Under the pieces are notes generated by a model. It saw only the letters and a program-made list of their open reading frames with translations. It was not told where the DNA came from and made no database searches. Made by a program: the position numbers and the translations under genes. A DNA stretch of 64,000 nucleotides from Combretum micranthum (lineage: Eukaryota > Streptophyta > Magnoliopsida > Myrtales > Combretaceae): assembly GCA_024138025.1 (NCBI GenBank), contig JAMXBD010000711.1, positions 620,001 to 684,000 on the forward strand, written 5' to 3'. Below, in pieces: positions 50,129 through 62,496 of this stretch; position 1 is the stretch's first letter; each line of letters opens with the position of its first letter.

Positions 50129-51399
50129 TACGTTATGCCTATTTAATTATATTAATAGGTACATGCTATTTCTCTTGGTAAATTTTTAGATGTGTAGTTA
50201 GGGAAAAAAAAAAGAAAAAAAGAAAGAAAGTGTTTACTTATCATTTTCTTTCGTCATCTTTCCTAATATAAATATATTAATAAATAAAGTGTTTTCTCCA
50301 CAATCTCATATATTTATATATATATATATAGTATCTATCAAGATTAGTAAGTAAAAATAAATGGAGTTTTCTAAAGTTAGTCCTTTTTAGTTGTTTTCAA
50401 GAACTTGAAATAAAAATTTAACCTTTTTAGGAATATTTCGAAATAAATCTTAAACAAAAAAAAAAAAACAGCTTAAATTTGGCAACTTCTCACAAATTTA
50501 AATTCGTCAACGCACTAAATTTTATAAAATCAAAACAAACTATTAGAACATGATTTTAACTATTAAGCACATAGACATCTACACCATAGTCACAACTATA
50601 AAAAAAAAAAAAAAAAAATCTTTTTTCAAGTGTTTCCAATTTTTTTTTTTTCAAAAGCCTTTTTAAGGTGTTTTCACAAAAATATAAAAATAGTTTTTAG
50701 GACATTTTTACATAATAAAAAACTATTTTTAGGACTTTTTTAAGAATCATAAAAAACATTCTTCATTTATGACTCCTTTCCATAAAAACTAAAAAAATAA
50801 AATTCCTTAAAACTTTTTTTAAAAACTAAAAATTGAAAATTATATAAAAAAAAAGAATCAAAACTAAAAAAATATGTTATTTTTATCAATTATGGCTCAT
50901 AGAATTCAAAATTTCCAAAGCCTATACATGCTTCGAAAACTCTTTAGAGTTTTAAACTAGTGACATCTAGACTCACAATTTTTTGTTACTTTTGGGAATA
51001 AGTGGTCGAACCATATTTTAAACAGCCCTTTGATTTCTAGTTCATCCTTTTCTAACTTGGGTTGGTGGGGACTCCAACTTAAACAATTTTCAAAACTGGA
51101 CAATTTATGAAAACTTTATTGGTATTTTAACTAAGTGTTTTGTATTAAACAACTCGGGCCTAATAGAATTTGAAACCTTTAGGAGGATAGTAGCAAAATA
51201 TGGGCTCAACAATACTAAATGAAAATTTATTATTGAATGGAAAGTTCTCTTTTGTTTACAAAAATGGGCAACATGGCTTGTCCTTATATCGAAATATCCA
51301 TTATTAATGAATTATTAATTACTATCAGAAGACTCATGACTCACATGACTCATGTCCTATCATCGAGGCATCATGGGTTAGAAATGGATTGCTCTTATA
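50062..51399. other. AT-rich intergenic sequence with microsatellites
   Basis: (TC)n followed by (TA)n at about 50098-50128, further TA runs near 50310-50330, and poly-A/T runs. No gene seen. Confidence 0.6.
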
Positions 51400-52330
51400 T
51401 ATCATTATTTTCAACAATCAGCTCTCTATTTGAATCCTTTTACTAGATATTTGTTTTGAACTCCGATAATCCTTAATGGGATGATCCACCATTCTATGAT
51501 AACTATAATACTTAGGGACCTTCTTTCATTTACCATAGGTTGACATTTAACTCTTGGTGACTTGGTATTTCCATCTTGTAGCCAACAGTCAAGAATAGCA
51601 CGTTCCTTGCTCATTAATCATGGACAAGCAAAAATTCCTATTGAATTCCCTAATGTCATGTTTGGTACGTGAGAATCATTCGAAATGAAATGTATTGGAA
51701 TGGAATGGGAGATGGAATAATAATCAATTTCTTTGTTTGGATACATCATGAATGAAATGGAATTGTTATATTATCTGTCAAAAATATCCCTAGTAATTAA
51801 TGCGAATAATAAATAAGTAGGAAGATAAAAAGATAATTTAATATTAATCATTTATGAGTAAGGAATGGAATCGTGATTCCGCCTTCCTAAAAGCAAAATT
51901 AAATTCTCTTTCAAAGCCAAAATCATCAATTCCTAGGAATCGCGATTCCGGCTTTTAAAAATGCAACTAAACATAAGAATGAGAATAGAACACAGAATTG
52001 CAATTTCATTCCAGGTTCATTCTCTCATACTGAAATGACATGAGTGTTGTTCTTAGGCTTCTTGTTGTCTTTGGAGTATTCACCCAAAGTTAACAAAATA
52101 GACATTGATTGTTTGTTAGGCTTGCCACCTTTGCCATGTTGTCTAGCTAGGGAGTTGCTAATCCTTTGTGTGTTCTTTACGAGTGAAATAATGAAAGATT
52201 GTAGAGAAGATTCTCCAAGTATACTACATACATGGAGAACATCCATTGGCTCAAATCTTCATGAGTTCCTTCCCATTGGCCATTGCACATGTCCTTGATG
52301 TCTACGGAGCACTCCCCATAGCACTCAATG
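51400..52330 (-). pseudogene. Degenerate retrotransposon Gag-like remnant
   Basis: On the minus strand, near 51430-51515, one frame reads KYYSYHRMVDHPIKDYRSSK. This resembles the YHR..SHPI..C segment found in some plant Ty3/gypsy Gag proteins, with the metal-binding cysteine replaced by Y. Upstream on the same strand (52025-52246) a frame with GKGGKPNKQSMSILLTLGEY lies where a linker would be expected. Frames are broken throughout. No LTRs were linked to it. The identification is by motif memory only. Confidence 0.38.
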
Positions 52331-52997
52331 TATTCCTCAAATCTTCTCTAGGTTTCTACTAAATTCGTGCCATATCTGTTAATGTGGCTCTCTCTTGGGT
52401 GACGAAAATTTTTCTAACATCTTGCATATGTTTCTCCATGAATCAACTAATCTAGGAGGAAGGTTAAGATCTTAAGTGTGTACCTTTTTTTTTTTTTTTT
52501 TTTTTGAGGAACTTAGAAAATTCTTTTAATGTCAATTTGTAGCCCAACCTATAGACCTCTAATGTCTCAATAAACTTTTCAGCCAGTGCTCTTTTACACT
52601 TTCCTTTTTGTCATTAAACATCATGAACATAGGACTTATGTAGTCCTTACGGTATGGTTTGGCAGAGATATAATGGTTATACAAGAGTTTACAACACTTC
52701 TACGATAGATTTTTTCTACATATCCTTCAAATAAACATCAATGTAATCCTAAGTGATGAAGCAACCTCTTGAAGTAAATGTTGTAGAATGTAAGGGGTAG
52801 AATTGGGTTAACATGTGGATTCATTAGTTGCAACATGAGAGATGACGGGTACGACCTCCAAGCTGGATTTTGTGCTTGTTGTCTCGGGTGTTAAGTGTTG
52901 TGTTGTGTATGTTATGGTGTATGAACTCGCTTATTATTCCATTGGGTGACATTCACATTAGTAGTGAAAGGATTTAAAAGTTTATTTACTTAGGCGG
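52331..52997. other. Non-coding sequence with a poly-T run
   Basis: Contains a 22-base poly-T run near 52484-52505. No supported gene. Confidence 0.6.
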
Positions 52998-55900
52998 TGT
53001 CACGACCCTAATAGGGGTTTAGCAAGATTATCCTACATTTAACATATCACGTGTGCACTCATAATATGATAACCATATTACAAGTGAGAGATTACAAGAC
53101 TCTATCTTATTTATTTACTTCATATAATTGAATCGTACATATACATAAGATATCATTATTTCAATTCAAGTAAGAAATTAAATTTTCCACATTCTACCAA
53201 GATCACAAAGAATCATATCCCTACCATATTGTAAAATTGGGTTTTAACCTACAAAATGCAAAGTCTTAAATATTTGTACAATTTATCTAATTTGTATTCT
53301 AAGTTCATTACGACCTATCATTGTAACTTTAAGAAAGCTTGATGAAGGATCACTCTTCATATATTCCTAGCCCATTCCCAATAGGTACTATTCCTGCACA
53401 AAAATTATTAGAGTGTGAGCATAACCACGATTCGGTAAGATAACTTGACTAAACCACACATCAAGTAATAACAAACAAATATAATTAGCAAGCATATGCA
53501 ATACAACAATCAACCCTATAAACAAGTACAAGCTTGGTGATCCGCTGCAAATGTACATATAACATAAAAGCGAATTCCACTAGCAAGTGCACTAGATTGA
53601 ATCAAGTAATATAGAGTAAATAAAGTGTTGATCTCACAAGGACTACTTTACTACTAAACCTATATTAAATTCTATTATTATTTAGGCAAAGGAATTAAGA
53701 GAATTAACCTATTAACAACTAATTGGCCTAGATTATCACTAAGAGTAGAGAGAGAATTGTTATGAAAAATATATCAAGTGAAAGAGGGAAAGATAGAATC
53801 TACCCTAGTTTCACTATTCAAATTGCCATCATGTTGTAATAATTCTCAGCTATGTGAATATTCATATGAAATTGTCTAAACCTTTAGTCATCCCTAAGTT
53901 TTAAAGTCTCAAAACCACACATTAATCCATTAGCTCCTGCTAGATAAATTAACAGTAGACTTTAATTTACAACCATGAACCTTCAATTCTATGGTTGACT
54001 ATGCCCTAAATTATTCTCCCCCGATCCCTTACCAAAAAAATAACAAGAAACATTGCTTTAATCTATAAGACAATTTCTAATAAGATTAAACAACTCTGCT
54101 TTCACATTTGTGGTTCAATCTTAATTAAGAATTCCTATTGAACCCTAATTTTCCCTTCCAAATCATTAAGATTCCTATAAACCTAGTTCAATCAAGAAGC
54201 ACGATTTATAAATAAGAATTACAATATGAATTTTTCACATATCTAATAATTCTATAACATGGCTATAATCATCATCTTAGTTAATATAAGGTTTCATTAC
54301 ATTCCCACAAAGAAATTTTAGAACATCATGGAGAAATAATATAATCACAAATCATAGGAGTTATTGCAAAGGACTTCATATTGAGCACTCAAATCAAGAA
54401 ATTGAATTGCATAAAAAGATTAATGGTTCAAAGATCACCAATCCAATTGAACAAAAGTATGAAGACCCTAATTGTAAAACTCCACAATAGTTGGTCCTCA
54501 ATCCTCCAAGCTAATTACAAGGCTTCTCAAATGATAACACAATTGTCACGAGAACAATCTCTCTCTCAAAACTAATCTAAGCTTCAAAACTAGCTAAGAT
54601 ATCAATAGATCTGAAGTTTTGATGATAAGATACCTAAAACAACAACATAGGGCATTTTTTATAGGACAAACAAAGAAGACCATCCATCATATTAAAGGCC
54701 AGCAGCTTTGGTGGTAGTATATAGTGAAGGCTAGCTAAAGGTTGGTAGCGTACATGGCCTGCCTTGGAATTTGGAAATTATTTCCGAGACAAAAAGGCCG
54801 GTAACGTTTAATTTAAATTAGTCCTTGTACATTATAGTATAGCGTCTTTGATTCTCTTTGGCGGTGTAGATGTTCACATGTCATTTAGATGCATAAAACT
54901 CCTCAAATTGCTTTAATTGTACTTTAAGTCCTCAAAAAACTGAAATATCACAATAATTGCAAATAAGTACCATTTCTTGATGATTTCTAGAAAATCATTA
55001 GTAATTTAATATGATTCATTCAATAAAAAGTGAGTATAAAGCACCATTATCACTTGGATAACCTGAATCCAAACAAGATTGATTTACGCTCTTATATCAA
55101 GGTTGAAGGAACCTAGTTAGGAATAATGCCTCAATGACCCACCCGCCCAAGAGAATTAGAGAACCAAGGAAGAAATATACCAATCAACTACACCAATCAC
55201 TTTAACTTCAACATCTCAACCCTACTTTAGAACAAAGAAACTTCACTAAGTGTTAGTCATTTCATGTCGATACCATGGGTGACGTTCCTTCATTTGCCAG
55301 TTAATTCCCGTGAAATCGACGGAGCTAAAATAATCTTACATTGAACTAGGAACAGTTCATCTAGAAACACCAAACATTACTAGAGAACCAAAATATTAAC
55401 ACGTAACGGCCTGCCACACCTTTTTATGCAATAAATGCAAATTGTGCAATGCATGGCAATTTCAATATATAGTTGAATAGTATTAAGTCAGGTTCTTAAG
55501 TGATCATACAATTCATAGATAATAATCAACATGCTTCATACATTAATTATCATATAATGTAATTGTCGCTTTCAATAGAATGTTTTGCCAACCAAACATA
55601 CATCAAGCATAAATGTGATACACCCAACCCTACATGCATAACGGTATTAATATATTATTACATATACAACTATATTACACGCACAAACAGTGTGATAAAG
55701 TCAAAGCTACTCACTTGTCATCCTCGCTTAATCATCATAATAGTCTATTGGCAAGTCCAAGCACTTATTTGTTTCTCTTATGAAATGACATATTGGATAC
55801 TCATTACTATACTCGTATTGCATAATAAATCTTATTGTGTCTTTGTACTATGAATTTCGAGTTTCATTATTATCAATACTATTTTTTCATTCGTAACTCA

Positions 55901-57880
55901 TTTTTATCATTTAATTAATTGTTTCAAAGCTTGCAGAGTTGATTTCTTATAATTTTTCTTACAAAGTTCAAGTAACTAAATTTTCTTAAGAAAATTACTT
56001 TAAATAATTCCTAATAAATCGATTTTTATAACATAATCTTAAACCAAGCTTATTGTACTCATTTTGACTCTGTTTTAAGCATTTGAATATGCGTTAGAAA
56101 GCTCATTTCATATACTATCCGATTACTAACCCAATTTATTCAATTTGTGAATTGTTTCCCACTTTGACTCAAGTGAGCCGAGAGGTACATAAGTGTACCA
56201 AAATGTCTTGTTTAGTGTTTTTTATCTTCATTTCATGTTCATATCTTTATTTAGTGGTCTTGTCATTAAATTTTAATAATCAAACTTATCTCTAGTTCAT
56301 TAACCATATGTTGACCGAATTCTATATGATGTTTTACTTTCATTGTGTTTCTCTTGATCTCATTTTGAGTATGTAACTTTAAGTAACTTGGTATTATTAA
56401 TCAATATGCCTATAATTTCTTTTAGTTGGATTTTGTAATCCCTAGTATGTTATAGGTACCGAAATCTATATATAAGGTTTTTAAGTGCATTTCTTAAGTT
56501 TAATCTTTCCATTATAATTTATATCTTCTTATTAGCTAGTTCGATACTGTTTTTCTTAAGTTTAGTTTTAGGATCCTAATTCTTTTATATGTGTCGATCA
56601 TACCTATGTTTATATAAGTATATTTTTGAGTTTATTTACTAGGTTCAAGATTATATAATCTATAATTCATGCAATACTTAAATTATATCAAGTTACATGT
56701 TCCATAATCCTAGGTATAGATGCATGTTTATTAGATTTAAGTTGTAGTTTCTCCAAGAACTATATAAGTTGAAAGTTTAAGGTTTTGTTTCTTAAGGTTT
56801 TCTGACTTTGTTTTTCCATCTCATGTTCATTTTTATTCATGAATGCGTATTGTCTGCACATCAAACCACTTGAATTGATCATGGTATAAGTTCATATCAC
56901 TTTAGGGTTGAAATTTCTAATGTAATGTGTAGATATTCGTAATGTGATTAAGTGATTTTTAACTTCTTGAATTAAGTTATAGGATGCTATTAATTTAGAT
57001 AGTAGGTTTCATAAATAAAAACTTATGGCATACATGAATTCCCTATAGAGCCAAAACAATTATTTATGAACCATATATGTCCATACTTTGCTAAATGATT
57101 ATTTTATCTTCATGGATCATGTTATAAGTTTATGCTACTTGATGCAATCTAAGTTTTATGAAATAAAACATATGAAATACTTAATCTTATTATAGAGCTG
57201 AGACATATGGATGTAGAAATTGATATGTTCTCATTAGTTTTTCATAAATTCCTTAGTAATCATGCCATATGCTTAGAATAGGATTGGAATTACCTTGTTT
57301 TGGAAGAGTTTGTGAAAATTCTCCTTGAGGTCTAAGAAGAACCGAATTCTTATGATGCCTTAAACAAAAGATCAACCAAAGTTCAATTCATTTCTACACT
57401 TAAATCATAATCTAGCTTTAGAATAGAGCAGAAATTACCTTAGTTTGATGAAAATTGAAGTTGTTTTTCTTTTTTAGTGGTGTGAGTCGAAACCCTAACG
57501 TAGAGAATCAATATTAGAGTTTGATTCTAGTGAAAGCCTAACTTGATCAAGATAACTCCTTACCTAAAACACTTGATCCTTTATGTTGGATTTTCCTCTT
57601 GAAGATTTAAGAGTTTTGTTCTATAATTTGTGAGTAGTTTGACAAGAGTTTTATTTAAAATTTTGCATGGTTTCTCATGCATGAAAATAAAGTGTTTGAA
57701 GTTGATATTTTTCTTTAAAAAGCATATGGGGCTTACGGTTAGGAAAAAAGGGGTATACGGTTAGGGTTTTGTTGTTTCAAGACTTGGATTTCTGTTTTTA
57801 GAGGAAAGTGTTGATGATGTTGATGTTTAGAATATGTGGGCATGGCTTTCTATGATTTCTTATAAGACTTTGAGGACTTT
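52998..57880 (-). mobile_element. Probable minus-strand LTR related to the TGAAAT family, interrupted
   Basis: Read on the minus strand, the end at 52998 is GGGTCGTGACA. Upstream there is TGTGCAG (about 53397-53403) followed by a short frame ending IYEE and a stop, parallel to the acceptor and mini-frame of the plus-strand copies. A GTATCGACATGAAATGAC-like block (about 55265) parallels another conserved part, and a GTTTTAGGTAAGG donor-like site lies near 57566-57578. The segment 53538-55052 is a later insertion. The other end and a target duplication were not found, so the right boundary is approximate. Confidence 0.5.
53538..55052 (-). mobile_element. Solo LTR inserted in the minus-strand LTR
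   Basis: A 1515 bp segment begins TGATCCGC, ends CATTATCA, and is flanked by perfect CTTGG duplications (53533-53537 and 55053-55057). TGAT/ATCA ends and a 5 bp duplication indicate an LTR. No coding region is present. Orientation is given as minus from the TGATAATG-type start seen on that strand; this is tentative. Confidence 0.65.
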
Positions 57881-59752
57881 GTTTGTCTTGTTGCTTATAA
57901 TTAATATTTAATGTGAAATGGCCAAATCCTTAATGACTAATTAAATTATTATATAGATGTCGATTTAATTAGATTATGAAAATTTGTTAAGTGTTTAATG
58001 ATGAGAATATGTATATTTGCATGAAATATGGAGTGTTAGTAAATTTAGTAATAGTAGTATATGACATATATGTTCTACTTGATTTAAATATGAAATTTAA
58101 TAAATATATCTTAGTTAATAATTTATACATGTTAGAATATAATGTGTTGGCGTAATTTGATATTTGTATTACATTGTGTATGTTGAATTAAAGCTTACAT
58201 TTAAACAAAACACAACCCAAACCAAACATAGTAGATTTTAGCCTAAATCAAGCCTAAAAACAAGCAAATTTTGGCCAAAAACCCAAGCCTTTTGTCTCTC
58301 TTTTATAATTGCCCCAAAAGTCAAATGAAAAAGGATAATATCAAGTCTTATATAACAAAGTTAATAATCCAAACAAACATCCAAAACAGACCCTATTCTA
58401 CGATGCCTTTGTTCCATGTCATACCATCTTTTCTTTTCAATTTCTCTTGCACAAATTGCCAAAAATTTTCTTTCCAAGACTCAATTCTCAAGTTGAAGCT
58501 TCTTAAAGTTAGTTTGCATGCTTTTATAGCTGTTATTTTATTTGTTTCCATCATAAGAATGGTTTCTTGCTTTAATAGTTTCATGGTAGTTTGAATGTGG
58601 TTTTTATGATTCATGTTTATCAATGGGGTTACATGAGCTTTTGAAGTGTGTTATATGAGTTTATGAAAGAGTTGAAGTGTGTGGAAATAGATAAGTTGTG
58701 ATGGAGGAGTTGTGGTGAGTGTTGGAGTTGTTTTGAGTATGCATGAGTTGGAGATGAAGGAGTTGATTCATGTTAATTGATGTTTGAGAGTTTTTTGATG
58801 TTGAAAAGTGGAGTTTATACTTGTTTTATATTGTTAAATGCTTAAGACATGTTGTATGATATTTGTATAGGGCTTAGAGTAAGGTTAAAGTAGTGAAAAG
58901 TGTGTAAAGTTTAAGTTTGAAACAAGGGAAATGTGAAAAAGTTCAAACATCATGTCAAACAGGGTCTTTGGAAGGGTGTTTGAGGAGTTTATGGGCAAAC
59001 AATACTTGAAATGGCCTATGGTGAAGGGTATTATATGTTATGGGGCTTTTGCGATTTTTCATTAGATCCAAACAACCTTGCATACTGGCCTATTTTGAGG
59101 GGTGTTGCTCTCTTTAACATTTTGAGTAAATTTCCTTGTTAAAACAGCCTTGCATACAGCCCGTTTAGAAGGGTATTTGAGCCCCCAACAACCTTGCATA
59201 CAGGCCTATTTGAAGGGGTGTTTGGTTTACTGATTTTGTTCTAAAATTTATACAATCCTTCAAATGGCCCCGTATGATCCATACAATCCTTCAAACGGCC
59301 CCATATGGGCATAAACAGTACCGTTCCCCTTTTAAAAAATAATAATATTTTTGTTTGAAATAATTTTATTAATTTATATGTTTTTCCTTAATTGTTTCTT
59401 AGTTTGTGATTAATTAAAAAGCTTATATAAATCCATTATGAGCATTAAAACTAAGTTATGTTATTATATGGGTTAATTTGAGATTAATGAATGTTAAATA
59501 CTTGAAAACTAATTATGATTATATTCAATAAAGAAATAGTGATATTTGATATATATATTTGTTTGAAATGTAACACACACACACACACATTGTGTGAGTG
59601 ATTATGAATTGGAATATGATTGTGAATTAACAATGTTTTATGTGGAATGATTTCTTTAACAGATTTTCATACTCGACTAAGTTTGAATACTGGACATTTG
59701 CTTGATAAACCTAGTTATCAAGGTACGCAGTAATGTAATTGTTGATTGTTAG

Positions 59753-59787
<35 letters not shown>

Positions 59788-60368
59788 CTAAACCAACTTT
59801 AATTAAAGAGGAATTAAAAATTGTTTGAATTAATTGTGCTTTACGCCGTTAAATCTGATCCGGGGAGCAGCAATCCTGTTAACGAGTTTAACATGGTAGT
59901 TTAGGCGCTTAGGCCACTTAGTCATGATGCAATAACCTTTCTTAATGGCTTAACGAGTAATTGATAGGGACTATCGTATCATTGTAACATTTGCTTACTC
60001 TTAAAAGGATATAATATGATTTAGTTTACGTTTATGGGGACGATTAAACTAGATGATATTATTGATTAAGTTAAGTAAAGTTGATAATGGCTGTAAACTC
60101 TAGATAAAATTACTTTTTCTTTATGAGAATTTATCATATATATAAGTATTCAAACTGCTTATATTAACTCCTTGAGCAACTATGGTTACTAGGACCCCCA
60201 GTTCCCCCAGGATTAAATTCGAAGTTTAAATACTCTAGTGTTGTATTGTTGACTTAATTAAGGAGAGATAATTTATTACTTGCTTTGCATTAGTTTAGGA
60301 GTGCATGTCACATCGTATTTGTTTGTATTACTATATACAGGGCCTCTGGCTTACTTTTACTATTTTAG

Positions 60369-60448
60369 GTATTGAAGATGATGAATTCTATGATCCTTTA
60401 GGTTATGGGATGGACTTTGAAGACTTTTTGGATGAGTGTGACAATTAA
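60369..60448 (+). other. Acceptor-preceded acidic mini-frame in solo LTR copy 3
   Basis: GGCTTACTTTTACTATTTTAG ends at 60368. From 60371 the frame reads IEDDEFYDPLGYGMDFEDFL and ends DECDN with TAA at 60446-60448. A good upstream donor was not found in this copy; the aligned position reads GTTAGT (about 58507). Confidence 0.45.
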
Positions 60449-60650
60449 GATTCCTGGACCGACCTTATTGTTTTCCTTGGAAAGAAAGACCAAACCAAGC
60501 TTGTTTTTGAAAATTGTAATAGTATAGACTTGGCTTGCTTATAAGCTTAAGTTTGTAATATAAAGTTTCTATTTAAATTCCTTATATCGTATGTGTAATA
60601 TATGTTTGTAAACTTTAAGATATCATGATATTGGTATCTATATGTTAATG

Positions 60651-62301
60651 TGTTAAGTTCTCTAATAATGTTTTGATGATAATAAAAGGATGATTAATTG
60701 TTTCTAATTTTATTTGTTAAGTATGATTGAATAGAAGCTTATTTAGAACCCTTGATAGTTGTATAAATGAGTTTTTACAAAGTCAGAAATTATTTCAGAA
60801 GTTTCATTTAAGCTTTGGTATCTAAAGAAAGTCTTTCAGAAGCATTTTCAGAACTTTCAGTAAGACTCATATATGCTTAACAAGCTAGTCAGAAGTAATT
60901 TTAGAACTTTCAGCGATGGAAAAATAAGTCTGTCAGAAGCATTTTCAAAATTTACATCAGTAGACATATATGCTTAACAAGCTAATCGGAGGCAATTTCA
61001 GAACCTTAAGGATTGACACGAATTTTTCCAGATTCGCCTAAAATTGTTTAAAATCTTGGATTTACATATTTTTCAAGACTGAACTCCACTTACCAAGTAT
61101 ATTTAGGTAATATGCTTGATGTGTTTCACTTAAGTTGGATTTTATATCATGGGGATCTTTTCATATCAAGTTTTATATAAAGATTATATTGAAAATTATT
61201 TTGATATCTTCAAATATATTTTATCAAGACGTATGGATAATTCCTAAAGCTCTTATAGATCACGAATGTGATAAGATATGGATAATAAAGGTTGTTTCAA
61301 TAAAAAGATATGATTGTTGCAAGATGAGATTAGAAGATAATGTTTGTTATTTGAAGATAAGATTTATTAGGACATCAACTTATCCACATTTTTCCAAGAT
61401 CACAAGAGATATCCGCAAAAATCTTAAGGATTATCGGAAAGAAGAAAACAAGAGAAGATCACGGTGATTTATTGAAGAAGATAAAGCTGTCTTTTCAAGC
61501 ATATCTTGTTCAAATCACAAAGAGAAAATCACGGTAACTTCTAGATCATTTCAAGGAAATAATTACAGCAAGAATCAAGGATGTTATCTCAACAAAGCTT
61601 ATTCAATTCGTGATAGACAAAAAGAAGCAGCTAGATGGTTTTCAAATTTTAAAATACAGATAAAGAATAACAGATTTGTAGCCGAGATAATTGGGACATG
61701 ATATCAATTCTTCAAACCGATATTGAGCGTTGAAGAACAAAGTCATAAATATAAAAGAAAACAAAAGGAAGTAGAGAATTTTGACAAGCTTCACATGCAG
61801 CAAGACATATTCATCCTTCTCATATATCAATCTCTTACAAGCTTTCATTTAATCCAAAATTGTGCAAATATTTTTCATTGTTTTTAGTCTTCGATTTTTT
61901 TTTGTAAGAGAAGGAACTTGTTGTTGCCTTCCTAGCTTGGTAGCTCAGTTACAAGTTTAGACTTTGTAGATCGATTGAAGCTAGAGGATAGCTGTAAGAA
62001 TCGAGCAGAGAGAATTGTACAAGCTTGTAATTTGTTCTTATTGGATATACTGGAACAAAACCCATAGGATAACGAGGTCCCCAACTTAGAGCTCAAAGAG
62101 TGGACTGATGCACAAGGTGGAACCACTATAAATAGCTGCCTGATATTCTTTTTCCCTCATCTTTATTTTTCAGTAATACATTGTCAGCATTGTTTAATTA
62201 ATATATTGTTCTCATGTTTAAAACTTAAAAAGGAAATTTTAAAAGGCAAAATTTTTAAATAATCAATTCAACCCCCCTTCTTAATTATTTTGGGACCAAC
62301 A
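60651..62301 (+). mobile_element. Copia-like solo LTR nested in solo LTR copy 3
   Basis: A 1651 bp segment runs from TGTTAAGTTCTC to TTTTGGGACCAACA and is flanked by TAATG (60646-60650) and CAATG (62302-62306), one mismatch. The TTTTGATGATAATAAAAGG start region and the AATTCAACCCCCCTTCTTAA end region are typical of long-LTR copia elements such as the SIRE/Angela type. A TATAAATAG box lies at 62127-62135. The open frame at 61135-61467 is inside the LTR and is not considered a gene. Confidence 0.78.
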
Positions 62302-62496
62302 CAATGAATTAAAGTATCTACTCTTTTATGAGTAGTTTTTGTTAAAGTTATTGTAAGTTTAAATAGGTTAAATAGGCAATCCGCATAAAACACTTCCTTT
62401 CAACAACCTTACATATAATATGTCCGTATATTATATATGGTTGGGGGACATGACATGTCATATTTTAATATATACATATTGGGTCCTTACATAATG

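Larger units (their letters stand above)
57914..62491 (+). mobile_element. Solo LTR, TGAAAT...TTACA family, copy 3 (interrupted)
   Basis: It starts TGAAATGGCC, ends GGGTCCTTACA, and is flanked by perfect TAATG duplications (57909-57913 and 62492-62496). Removing the insertion at 60651-62301 with one target copy leaves about 2.92 kb. It has the TATAAGTATTC block (about 60140) and the acceptor plus acidic mini-frame (60369-60448). Short imperfect repeats CAACCTTGCATAC..GGCCTATTT occupy about 59075-59215, where copy 2 has its GTACACGGGTCGTGTA motifs. Microsatellites (CA)n near 59573-59590 and (TA)n near 59756-59785 lie inside. Confidence 0.82.

Noticed and set aside
51655..51975. MITE-like segment with TGTTTGGTACGTGAGAATCA and GAATGG/GATTCC motifs
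   Set aside because: Composition resembles known MITEs but no terminal repeat or target duplication could be defined.
58271..58594. 107-codon open frame at the start of solo LTR copy 3
   Set aside because: Not conserved in copies 1 and 2 and without a domain; considered chance.
61135..61467. 110-codon open frame
   Set aside because: It lies wholly inside the copia-like solo LTR at 60651-62301 and has no known domain.
45659..62491. A single large retrotransposon with LTRs at 45659 and 57914
   Set aside because: Each LTR has its own perfect and different 5 bp duplication, and no primer-binding site or coding domains lie between.
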